A stretch of DNA of 6,734 nt from FLUQ01 sp031550605 (GTDB lineage Bacteria; Desulfobacterota; Desulfovibrionia; Desulfovibrionales; Desulfovibrionaceae): positions 1-6,734 of the forward strand of contig JAVBOK010000090.1 in the NCBI GenBank assembly GCA_031550605.1, given 5' to 3'. The notes under the pieces are model-generated. The model was not told the DNA's origin and did not search any database. It saw only the letters and a program-made list of their open reading frames with translations. Positions 1-5,661 of this stretch are shown here, piece after piece. Numbering within the stretch: the stretch's first letter is position 1; each line of letters opens with the position of its first letter. Position numbers and translations under genes: made by a program.

Positions 1-38
1 GGTTGAAAATGCCTTTCTTCATTTGAAACGATGGCGAG

Positions 39-89
39 GAATCGCGACCAGATACGCGAAAAATACCGCATCATTTCTGGCCGCGATTC
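39..89. repeat. Imperfect 14-bp inverted repeat
   Basis: The left arm at 39-52 (gaatcgcgaccaga) is the reverse complement of the right arm at 76-89 (tctggccgcgattc) apart from one mismatch. The loop is 23 nt. There is no adjacent T-run on the + strand, so it is not a standard intrinsic terminator. It could be a protein-binding palindrome, part of an RNA, or a remnant of a mobile end. Function is unknown. Confidence 0.5.
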
Positions 90-162
90 ATATCAGGTGC
101 ATTTTTCTTTGGGCATCAATCTCGTGACTACACTATCTAGCGCATTTGCACTGTGAAAATCT

Positions 163-197
163 CCGGTGGATAGTCAACGCAGCGCAATGTCCACCGG
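163..197. repeat. 8-bp inverted repeat with 19-nt loop
   Basis: CCGGTGGA at 163-170 pairs perfectly with TCCACCGG at 190-197. It is short and could be chance, but it sits in a non-coding stretch that has another inverted repeat about 70 bp upstream. Confidence 0.35.
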
Positions 198-335
198 CGC
201 ATGGACGTAGCGGATCTCCGGTCCAGACCGTTTCGGCTGCGTGCATCCGGGAAAGGAACGCTCTTTTCTCTTTTCAACGCCGGTTTCGCGGAAAAGCCGT
301 ACCGTAACCAAGCTCTGTACTCATTCCATCAATCG

Positions 336-364
336 TTCATTGGTCGGTTAATGAATTATACAAT
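336..364 (+). promoter_or_regulatory. Weak promoter with embedded palindrome
   Basis: A near-consensus -10 element TACAAT (359-364) lies 17 bp after a poor -35 TTCATT (336-341). The -35 hexamer is also the left arm of a palindrome, TTCATT-N8-AATGAA (336-341 and 350-355), which would place a dimeric regulator over the -35 and spacer. Transcription from here would give a leader of about 84 nt before the ATG at 455. The -35 match is only 3 of 6, so this is tentative. Confidence 0.35.
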
Positions 365-398
365 AACGTCCTGTAAAAGCGCACGCCCGCGCCCCGAG

Positions 399-432
399 CG
401 GCGGCGCTTCCGAACAGCCGGAAGCGCCGCCG
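399..432 (+). terminator. 13-bp GC-rich hairpin before the metallophosphoesterase gene
   Basis: A perfect stem forms between 399-411 and 420-432 (cggcggcgcttcc with ggaagcgccgccg), with an 8-nt loop and only three T residues after it. It could terminate an upstream transcript, or act as a leader hairpin, because it ends 22 nt before the ATG at 455 and 13 nt before the AGGA ribosome binding site. The short T-run makes terminator activity uncertain. Confidence 0.4.
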
Positions 433-454
433 TTTGCTGACGGGCAGGATTTTT

Positions 455-1624
455 ATGAACTTCTTCGTTATCGTTCCGGCTGTCTATGCCTGCATGCACG
501 CCTACATTTTCTGGCGGCTGCGCGTTGCTTTCGGCCCCGGCATCTGGCAGGTCTGGACGATTCTTTTCTTCTGCGCCATGGTTGCGACCTTTTTTCTGCG
601 CCGCATACCCCATTCCGGCCCGACCATGAACGCCCTGCACTGGGTGTCCATGGTCTGGATGGGGCTGGTGCTGATCACCGTGACCTGGGTCTTTTTTCTG
701 GACTGCGCACGCATACTGGTCTGGAGTATCGACCAACTGTGCGGGCCGTTCGGGACCGGCGGCGGCTTTTCACACGCCCTGCGCCTTTCCCGTTCCCTGC
801 CCGTTGTGCTCTGCCTGTGCCTTGGCCTGGGCGCATACGCGCTTTACGAGGCCCTTGCCGTGCGGGCCGTGCACATCACCATCCCCACGGCGAAACTGCC
901 GGCCGGCGTAACACGCTTGCGCCTGGCCGCCCTGTCCGACATCCACCTGAGCAGCATTGCCGGGGCCTGGCGGCTGCGGCGCATCCTGGCTATAATGGAG
1001 AAGGAAAAACCGGACATGCTGCTGATGCTGGGCGATCTGGTCGACACGAACATGGCCGGCCGGGACGATGAGGCGGCCATGCTCCGCGCCGCGCTGCCCC
1101 ACGGCGGGGCCTTTGCCGTGCTGGGCAACCACGAGGCATACAGCGGATTGCAAAACTCGCTGCGGTTTCTGGAAAAGTCGGGATTCCAGATTTTGCGCGG
1201 CCGGGCGGCGCGAGCCCTGGGCATTACCGTGGCCGGGGTCGATGATCCCATGTTCATCGCGGGTGCAACAAGGAAGGACCCGGAACTGCCCGGTAATACA
1301 GACGCCGAACTGCTGCGTGCCCTTGAGGCGGACCGGGCTGCCGGCCGCTTCATCCTGTTTCTGCGCCACCGCCCGGGCAAGCCGCAGAACATCGCCGGCC
1401 TGTTCGACGTGCAACTGTCCGGCCACACTCACGGCGGACAGATATGGCCCGGCCGGATCATCACGTCCATGGTCCACAAAGTCCGTCAAGGCGTGACCGA
1501 GGTCACGGGCAGCCGGGGAAAAAGCCTGCTGTACGTCAGCAACGGGACGGGCTTCTGGGGACCGCCCATGCGCCTTTTCACCCCGCCGGAAGTGACCGTC
1601 ATCGATCTGGTCCGCCCGCAGTAG
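455..1624 (+). CDS. Membrane-anchored metallophosphoesterase (YkuE/YaeI type)
   Basis: The predicted protein is a 389-aa calcineurin-like phosphoesterase attached to the inner membrane. The first 130 or so residues contain about four hydrophobic segments (near 1-20, 34-49, 65-83 and 113-130). The catalytic domain follows with all the metal-binding motifs in order: SDIHLS (D162, H164), GDLVD (G193-D194), GNHE (N225, H226), an LRHRP histidine (H305) and GHTHGGQ (H324, H326). This motif set is typical of the YkuE/YaeI group, thought to act at the envelope on phosphoesters; the substrate here cannot be read from sequence. I chose ATG 455 over the in-frame TTG at 434 because AGGA (446-449) lies 5 nt before it, and the TTG overlaps the edge of the upstream hairpin. 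The gene ends 49 bp before the M23 peptidase gene, so co-transcription is plausible. Confidence 0.88.
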   Translation: MNFFVIVPAVYACMHAYIFWRLRVAFGPGIWQVWTILFFCAMVATFFLRRIPHSGPTMNALHWVSMVWMGLVLITVTWVFFLDCARILVWSIDQLCGPFGTGGGFSHALRLSRSLPVVLCLCLGLGAYALYEALAVRAVHITIPTAKLPAGVTRLRLAALSDIHLSSIAGAWRLRRILAIMEKEKPDMLLMLGDLVDTNMAGRDDEAAMLRAALPHGGAFAVLGNHEAYSGLQNSLRFLEKSGFQILRGRAARALGITVAGVDDPMFIAGATRKDPELPGNTDAELLRALEADRAAGRFILFLRHRPGKPQNIAGLFDVQLSGHTHGGQIWPGRIITSMVHKVRQGVTEVTGSRGKSLLYVSNGTGFWGPPMRLFTPPEVTVIDLVRPQ

Positions 1625-1673
1625 GCAAAATTGAGCATTGCCTCTGCAATCCGCTTAGGATATAAGAGCAGCC

Positions 1674-2543
1674 ATGAATGGACGCACCCTACTCGCCATA
1701 GGCCCCGGCCCCCGTTCACCCCGTTTTCGCCTTCATCTGCTCCGGTTTTGCCGGCTCAGTTTTTCTTGTGTCCTGCTCAGCCTTGTGATCAGCCTGGGGC
1801 TTCCGTCGGATGCGGCGGCGGCGCCGGGCGACGCCTCGAGTGCCGACAAGGCCGCCGCGCAAACAACCGGCACGGCGCGGAAGAAAAATACGCAGAAACC
1901 GAATGCGGGTTCTTCCGCTTCGAAAAAATCGTCTCCGGTTTCTTCCAGATCATCGGCGCCCGCCAACTCCGCGCAAGCAACAAAAAAACGCGCTGCGCCG
2001 CGAACAAAAAAAGCCTCGCAAAAACGCAAACCGCTCTATGTGCGTTCTCTGCTGCCGCAGCAGGAACGGGCCGCCCTGCTGGAACGCGGCATCTATTCCG
2101 GCTTTGGTCCCCGCGCGGTATCGAAAAAGCGCGTGCGCCTGCACAAGGGCATCGACGTTTCAGCCCCTCAGGGCAGCGTCATCACAGCGTTCAACGACGG
2201 CAAGGTGATCTTCAGCGGCCGCAAGGGCGACGGATACGGCGTCCGGGTGCTGATCGAGCAGATCGACGGCCGTGAAGCCCTGTACGCCCATATGCAGCAA
2301 ACCAGCGTCAAAGTCGGCGACGAAGTGCGCCGGGGCGACCATATCGGTTTTGTCGGCCGCACCGGCAGGGCCACGGGCGCGCATCTGCATTTCGAACTGA
2401 TCGACGAAGGCGAAAACCTTGACCCGGCCGAGCATGTCTGGCTGGGTTCGGAACTGGTCCTCGGGCCGCACGATCCGGACCCGACCAACACCGAAGGCCG
2501 GACGAGCTTTGCCGCGAAAAACGCGACAATCAACGTGCAGTAA
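1674..2543 (+). CDS. Exported M23 (LytM-type) peptidoglycan metallopeptidase
   Basis: This 289-aa protein is a predicted envelope-acting zinc endopeptidase that cuts peptide cross-links in peptidoglycan. A basic N-terminus and hydrophobic core (about residues 19-45, ending near SDAAAA) form a signal peptide or signal anchor. Residues 50-120 are a low-complexity Ala/Ser/Lys linker, expected to be disordered. The M23 domain spans about 135-255: HKGID supplies H157 and D161, YAHM supplies H206, and the GAHLHFE motif supplies H237 and H239. All usual zinc and catalytic residues are present, so it is likely active rather than an EnvC/NlpD-like degenerate activator. No LysM domain or long coiled coil is visible. 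ATG 1674 is preceded by AAGAG (1664-1668), 5 nt upstream. Two A7 runs (1982-1988 and 2006-2012) in the Lys-rich linker are possible slippage sites. No clear terminator lies between the stop and tRNA-Pro. Confidence 0.88.
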   Translation: MNGRTLLAIGPGPRSPRFRLHLLRFCRLSFSCVLLSLVISLGLPSDAAAAPGDASSADKAAAQTTGTARKKNTQKPNAGSSASKKSSPVSSRSSAPANSAQATKKRAAPRTKKASQKRKPLYVRSLLPQQERAALLERGIYSGFGPRAVSKKRVRLHKGIDVSAPQGSVITAFNDGKVIFSGRKGDGYGVRVLIEQIDGREALYAHMQQTSVKVGDEVRRGDHIGFVGRTGRATGAHLHFELIDEGENLDPAEHVWLGSELVLGPHDPDPTNTEGRTSFAAKNATINVQ

Positions 2544-2596
2544 ACGACTTTCCGTTTTGCCGGGTTTTGCTGTCCGCGCACCGGACCAGCTACAGC

Positions 2597-2673
2597 CGGA
2601 GCGTGGCGCAGCCTGGCAGCGCACCTGCTTTGGGAGCAGGATGCCGGAGGTTCAAATCCTCTCGCTCCGACCA
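2597..2673 (+). tRNA. tRNA-Pro (anticodon UGG)
   Basis: This is a complete 77-nt cloverleaf. Acceptor arm CGGAGCG (2597-2603) pairs with CGCTCCG (2663-2669). The D-arm GCGC/GCGC is present, the anticodon stem CCTGC/GCAGG encloses loop TTTGGGA with anticodon TGG, and the T-arm GGAGG/CCTCT carries TTCAAAT (the last T-arm pair is G-U). Discriminator A (2670) is followed by an encoded CCA (2671-2673). Confidence 0.97.
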
Positions 2674-2677
2674 AATA

Positions 2678-2717
2678 AAACAACGGGCTATGATGGAAAA
2701 ATCATAGCCCGTTGTTT
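2678..2717 (+). terminator. Intrinsic terminator of tRNA-Pro
   Basis: A perfect 17-bp stem forms between 2678-2694 and 2701-2717 with a 6-nt loop (GGAAAA). The descending arm ends in GTTGTTT and is followed by more T-rich sequence, and the ascending arm is preceded by A residues, so it could also stop transcription from the other side. It begins 5 nt after the tRNA. Confidence 0.9.
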
Positions 2718-2960
2718 GTTGCCGAACTTCTCCCGCAAATTGCCCTTGAGTTTAGGGCATTTTCACTTTGATTCTCCACACGGACACAATGCTCTGCCTT
2801 GCGAAGCCTCGCGTGGCAAGGTCCGCGAGATTGGCGCGGGCGAGTTTTACTCGCCGTTACGCGACAATCTGTCCCAGCGCCTCGGAGCCTGCGCCTTCTC
2901 GCCAGGCACCTTGTTTGCGCTTTCTCCGCATCGGCTCGTCTGTGTCAAGCAGTGCATGTT
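2718..2960. other. Non-coding stretch rich in short stem-loops
   Basis: I see no convincing gene here. Several small perfect stems follow one another: TGCCCT/AGGGCA (2741-2746 and 2754-2759), CCTTGC/GCAAGG (2797-2802 and 2816-2821), CTCGCG/CGCGAG (2808-2813 and 2824-2829, interlaced with the previous one) and GGCGAGT/ACTCGCC with a TTT loop (2839-2845 and 2849-2855). Frames crossing it are open (two + strand frames run to about 2994 and 3070) but have no ribosome binding site or recognisable domain. It resembles a repeated extragenic element or a decayed sequence; which one cannot be told from a single copy. Confidence 0.4.
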
Positions 2961-2962
2961 TC

Positions 2963-2992
2963 TTGAAAATAAAAATCATTTTTATATATTAT
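2963..2992 (+). promoter_or_regulatory. Upstream promoter candidate with Fur-like box
   Basis: TTGAAA (2963-2968) and TATTAT (2987-2992) are 18 bp apart and form a plausible sigma70-type promoter. Its spacer contains a perfect palindrome TAAAAAT-C-ATTTTTA (2970-2984). The 19-mer at 2965-2983 matches the classical Fur box GATAATGATAATCATTATC at 14 of 19 positions by eye. A repressor bound here would cover the whole promoter. Some of the match comes simply from AT-richness. Confidence 0.5.
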
Positions 2993-3003
2993 AACAATGT
3001 TAT
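2991..3003. promoter_or_regulatory. Palindrome between the two Fur-like boxes
   Basis: ATAAC-AAT-GTTAT is a perfect 5-bp-arm palindrome with a 3-nt centre. It differs from the Fur-like boxes and lies just after the upstream -10 candidate. It could be an operator for another regulator, but short palindromes are common in AT-rich DNA. Confidence 0.3.
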
Positions 3004-3021
3004 TACGACGTATTTTTTTAT

Positions 3022-3061
3022 TGAAAATGATTTTGACAATCTACATCAACATAGGTATAAA
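3022..3061 (+). promoter_or_regulatory. Main fez promoter with overlapping Fur-like box
   Basis: TTGACA (3033-3038) and TATAAA (3056-3061) are separated by exactly 17 bp, an almost perfect sigma70-type promoter. A palindromic Fur-like site TGAAAAT-G-ATTTTGA (3022-3036) overlaps the -35 and agrees with the TGATAAT-N-ATTATCA 7-1-7 pattern at 11 of 14 positions. Transcription would start near 3068, leaving a leader of about 80 nt before fezA. Repression by iron-loaded Fur is the natural reading and fits an iron-handling operon. Confidence 0.7.
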
Positions 3062-3072
3062 AAGAAATAACC

Positions 3073-3104
3073 GCGCCCGCCGACCCGGGTGCCGTGCCGG
3101 GCGC
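3073..3104 (+). other. Leader hairpin of the fez operon
   Basis: GCGCCCG (3073-3079) pairs with CGGGCGC (3098-3104). An alternative, mutually exclusive stem CCCGG/CCGGG (3084-3088 and 3097-3101) is possible. There is no T-run, so it is not a terminator. It lies in the leader, about 33 nt before the AAGGA ribosome binding site (3137-3141), and may affect mRNA stability or mean nothing. Confidence 0.35.
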
Positions 3105-3148
3105 ATGCAGCTTTCGGCCAACAATATACCATCAACAAGGAAAGCATC

Positions 3149-3415
3149 ATGAATCTCTCTTCCGGAACCATGTGGAAATACGGCCTTTTCCTGGGCGCGG
3201 GCGTCGCCATCGGCGCTGTGGGCGCCGTTCTGCTCAGCCGCGGCTCCGTGGACCTGAAAAAAGCCGCCGCGACCCTGCTCAGCCATGGCATGGATGTGAA
3301 GGAAAAAGCCGCCACCATGATGGAAACGGCAAAAGAGAACCTGGAAGATATCGCCGCTGAAGCCCGCCACGCCAGCGAAACCCGCAAAAAAGCCGCCGAC
3401 AGCGTGGAATCATGA
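3149..3415 (+). CDS. fezA: Small glycine-rich membrane protein, FezA-like
   Basis: The 88-aa protein has one transmembrane helix (about residues 9-30) rich in glycine, with helix-packing spacings G12-xxx-G16 and G18-xxx-G22. An amphipathic Ala/Lys/Glu helix of about 50 residues follows (K37-V86, including AKENLEDIAAEARHA) and probably lies along the membrane surface. There is no cysteine and no obvious metal site. The layout resembles small partners of P1B ATPases, such as mycobacterial PacL-type proteins and small hydrophobic FezA proteins of ferrosome clusters. Its likely role is to assist the ATPase or shape the ferrosome membrane; this is inferred from position and architecture. ATG 3149 is chosen over a GTG at 3089 because AAGGA (3137-3141) lies 7 nt before it and the membrane helix begins right after it. 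Its stop overlaps the fezB start (ATGA, 3412-3415), indicating translational coupling. Identity as FezA is less sure than that of fezB. Confidence 0.72.
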   Translation: MNLSSGTMWKYGLFLGAGVAIGAVGAVLLSRGSVDLKKAAATLLSHGMDVKEKAATMMETAKENLEDIAAEARHASETRKKAADSVES

Positions 3416-5661
3416 GCCAGAAGAGTACGGCGGCCGGCAATGAACGCTGTCCGCATTTTCCGGACCTGCCGCATGTGTTGCGCGCCCGCACAGCGCAACA
3501 CATGCGTTTCTGCCTGGTCCACGACATTCCCGGCCGCATGCGCCTGCGCCCCGCGGGCCGGTGGTTTTCCCCCCCGCTTGCCGCAAAGATGCTGGCGCTG
3601 TTCGCTGCGGTGGCCGGCCAATCCGCCTGCTCCGTTTCCGCCCGCACCGGCAGCGTGCTGATTCTTTACACGCAGCCTGATATACGGCGAAAAGTGGTGG
3701 CGGCATTCACCGTCTACGCGCGTTCCGGAAAAGCCGCGCGCCGCTTCTTTCAGGAAACGCCGGCCACGGGAACGACCGCGGCCGATTGCAAAACGCCGGA
3801 AAACGACGGCGGGCTCAGCGTCCGCAACCCTATTCCCGGCAAGATCCTCAGTTCCTTGTTCTTTCCGCGCGCGCTACGCTTTGCCTGGGCCTTCGTCCAG
3901 ACCGTGCCGTACCTGTTCAAAGCCCTCGGCGCACTGGCGCGCGGCCGTCTTGACCTGGACGTGCTGGACGGAACCGCGCTGTTGGTCTGCCTTTTGCGAC
4001 GCGATTTCGTCTCACTGGGTTCCATTGTTTTTTTCTTCGCCCTGGGAGATTTTCTTTCCGCCTGGACGCGCAAGAAATCCCGCGCCAGCCTGGAAGAAAG
4101 CCTGTCCCTTGACATTTCCCGCGTCTGGATCCGCAAGGGCGGCGCGGAATACGAAATTCCCGCGGCGAACGTGCAGCGGGACGACGAAGTCGTCGTGCGC
4201 GCCGGAAACCTTGTGCCGGTGGACGGCATGGTCGTCGACGGCGAGGGTATGGTCAATCAGGCCTTCATGACCGGCGAAGCCCTGCCGGTTCCACGGCGCA
4301 AAGGGTCCAGCGTTTACGCGGGCACCGTGCTGGCGGAAGGCGAGATCGTCGTCAAGGCCACGCGCGTGGGGGCGGAAACCCGCATCAAATCCATTATCCG
4401 CCACATTGAGGAATCGGAGCAGGTCAAAGCCTCCCTTCAGAACAAGTACGAACGCATGGCCGACTCCATCGTGCCCTACAATTTTCTTCTGGGCGGCCTG
4501 GTGTTTGCCGTTACCGGCAGCCTTGCGCGCGCCGGCTCCGTTCTGCTGGTCGACTATTCGTGCGCCATCCGCCTTGCCACGCCGCTGGCCATCTTCACCG
4601 GCATGCGCGAAGCGGCGGAGCACGGCATTCTGATCAAGGGCGGCAAATTTATGGAAGCCCTTGCCGGCGCCGACACCGTTGTTTTTGACAAAACAGGCAC
4701 CCTGACCGAAGCCCGCCCCACACTGGTCGCCATTGTCCCCTTCGGCGCCTGCACCCACAACAGCGTGCTCCGCCTGGCCGCCTGCCTGGAGGAACATTTT
4801 GCCCATCCCGTTGGCCAGGCCGTGGTGCGCGCCGCGGAAGAGAAAAATCTCAAGCACCGCGAGGAACATGCCCAGGTGGAATACCGGCTTGCCCACGGCA
4901 TCGCTTCGCGCTGGAACGGCAGGCGGGTATTGCTTGGGAGCGACCATTTCGTACTCGAAGACGAGGGGATCCCCATCAGCGGGGAACAGCGGCAAGAAAT
5001 TGAAAGACATGCCCGCATGGGCCGTTCCGCGCTGTATCTTGCGGTAGGAGGCGAACTGGCCGGCGTGTTGCTGATCGAGGACACGCTGCGCGCGGATGCC
5101 CCCGCCGCCATTGTCGCCCTGCGCGCGGACGGCATACGGCGGATCGTCATGCTGACCGGCGACGGCGAAACCACCGCCCGCAGCATAGCCGCGCAGGCCG
5201 GCATCACGGAATACAGAGCGCGCATGCTGCCGGAACACAAAGCAGCCTTCATCGATTCGCTGAAAAAACAAGGCCATACCGTGCTGATGGTGGGCGACGG
5301 CATCAACGATTCGCCCGCCCTGTCCGCGGCCGACGTCGGCGCGGCCATGGCGGAAGGGGCCGATCTGGCCCGGGAAGTCGCCGACATGGTGCTGCTCGGC
5401 GGCAAACTCGACGATATCGTGCTGGCCCGGCGCGTGTCACGCATTGCGCTCGGCCGCGTTCGCTCCGGATTTCACGCGTCTCTGCTCTGGAACAGCCTGT
5501 TCCTGGCCGGCAGTTTGCCGGGCTTTCTGCGGCCGGGTTTTTCCGCCCTGCTGCACAACGCAACGACAGCGGCTATCGCCGTTTCCGCCATGCGCCCCAT
5601 GCTTCCCCCCGCGCCGGTGGCTGAAAGCCCCATCCGGGCCTTACGGGAGACCGCCTCATGA
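3412..5661 (+). CDS. fezB: P1B-type (P1B-6) metal ATPase, FezB-like ferrosome ATPase
   Basis: This 749-aa ion pump has all catalytic P-type motifs: TGEA in the actuator domain (287-290), the phosphorylation site DKTGT (D426), the P1B His-Pro pair (H465-P466), TGDGE (582-586) and GDGIND (D629, D633). The metal-path helix carries SCA (S383-C384-A385) rather than the CPC or SPC of copper, zinc or cobalt pumps. The N-terminal region (about 35-91) resembles an HMA fold but has GRMRLR (41-46) where CXXC would be, and there is no CXXC anywhere. Hydrophobic segments lie near 150-176, 186-218, 355-398 and 685-728. SCA-type P1B-6 ATPases are the hallmark of ferrosome (fez) clusters, where FezB is needed to load iron into a membrane-bounded compartment. 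The start overlaps the fezA stop with only a weak ribosome binding site, and the stop overlaps the fezC start. An ATG at residue 31 is a possible alternative start but has no ribosome binding site. Pump function is near certain; ferrosome identity is strongly favoured. Confidence 0.9.
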   Translation: MSQKSTAAGNERCPHFPDLPHVLRARTAQHMRFCLVHDIPGRMRLRPAGRWFSPPLAAKMLALFAAVAGQSACSVSARTGSVLILYTQPDIRRKVVAAFTVYARSGKAARRFFQETPATGTTAADCKTPENDGGLSVRNPIPGKILSSLFFPRALRFAWAFVQTVPYLFKALGALARGRLDLDVLDGTALLVCLLRRDFVSLGSIVFFFALGDFLSAWTRKKSRASLEESLSLDISRVWIRKGGAEYEIPAANVQRDDEVVVRAGNLVPVDGMVVDGEGMVNQAFMTGEALPVPRRKGSSVYAGTVLAEGEIVVKATRVGAETRIKSIIRHIEESEQVKASLQNKYERMADSIVPYNFLLGGLVFAVTGSLARAGSVLLVDYSCAIRLATPLAIFTGMREAAEHGILIKGGKFMEALAGADTVVFDKTGTLTEARPTLVAIVPFGACTHNSVLRLAACLEEHFAHPVGQAVVRAAEEKNLKHREEHAQVEYRLAHGIASRWNGRRVLLGSDHFVLEDEGIPISGEQRQEIERHARMGRSALYLAVGGELAGVLLIEDTLRADAPAAIVALRADGIRRIVMLTGDGETTARSIAAQAGITEYRARMLPEHKAAFIDSLKKQGHTVLMVGDGINDSPALSAADVGAAMAEGADLAREVADMVLLGGKLDDIVLARRVSRIALGRVRSGFHASLLWNSLFLAGSLPGFLRPGFSALLHNATTAAIAVSAMRPMLPPAPVAESPIRALRETAS
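3470..3506 (+). repeat. Perfect 14-bp inverted repeat inside fezB
   Basis: CGCATGTGTTGCGC (3470-3483) is exactly repeated in reverse complement as GCGCAACACATGCG (3493-3506), with a 9-nt loop. It lies in codons 20-32 of fezB, just before the arginine-motif domain, and the in-frame ATG of residue 31 falls in the right arm. In mRNA it would form a very stable hairpin about 60 nt after the fezA/fezB junction. Confidence 0.7.

Larger units (their letters stand above)
1..454. other. Intergenic region with no recognisable gene
   Basis: No open frame here looks like a protein. The longest + strand frame (201-440) encodes a low-complexity Arg/Ser-rich peptide with no ribosome binding site or recognisable motif. 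The stretch contains two inverted repeats (39-89 and 163-197), an AT-rich segment with a weak promoter and operator candidate (336-364), and a GC-rich hairpin (399-432) just before the metallophosphoesterase gene. An upstream gene may end to the left of the window. I see no RNA gene of a family I know. Confidence 0.6.

Noticed and set aside
159..222. 9-bp direct repeat ATCTCCGGT (159-167 and 214-222)
   Set aside because: Too short and isolated to distinguish from chance.
770..1489. 239-aa - strand frame opposite the metallophosphoesterase gene
   Set aside because: Antisense shadow of a clearly functional gene, with no motif of its own.
1637..1666. Separate promoter or hairpin before the M23 gene
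   Set aside because: TTGCCT-N16-TATAAG would start transcription at or beyond the ribosome binding site, and the 5-bp ATTGC/GCAAT stem is too short to claim.
2419..2994. 191-aa + strand frame crossing the end of the M23 gene and tRNA-Pro
   Set aside because: It reads through a tRNA and its terminator, so it cannot be one gene. The later part (after 2718) has no ribosome binding site or domain.
4012..5277. 421-aa open frame on the - strand opposite fezB
   Set aside because: It lies wholly antisense to a gene with complete P-type ATPase motifs, has low-complexity Gly/Ala/His-rich composition, and shows no domain. It is a high-GC shadow frame.
3412..5661. Copper, zinc or cobalt exporter
   Set aside because: No CPC or SPC motif, no CXXC HMA domain and no His-rich metal site are present. 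The partner genes and Fur-like sites point to iron instead.
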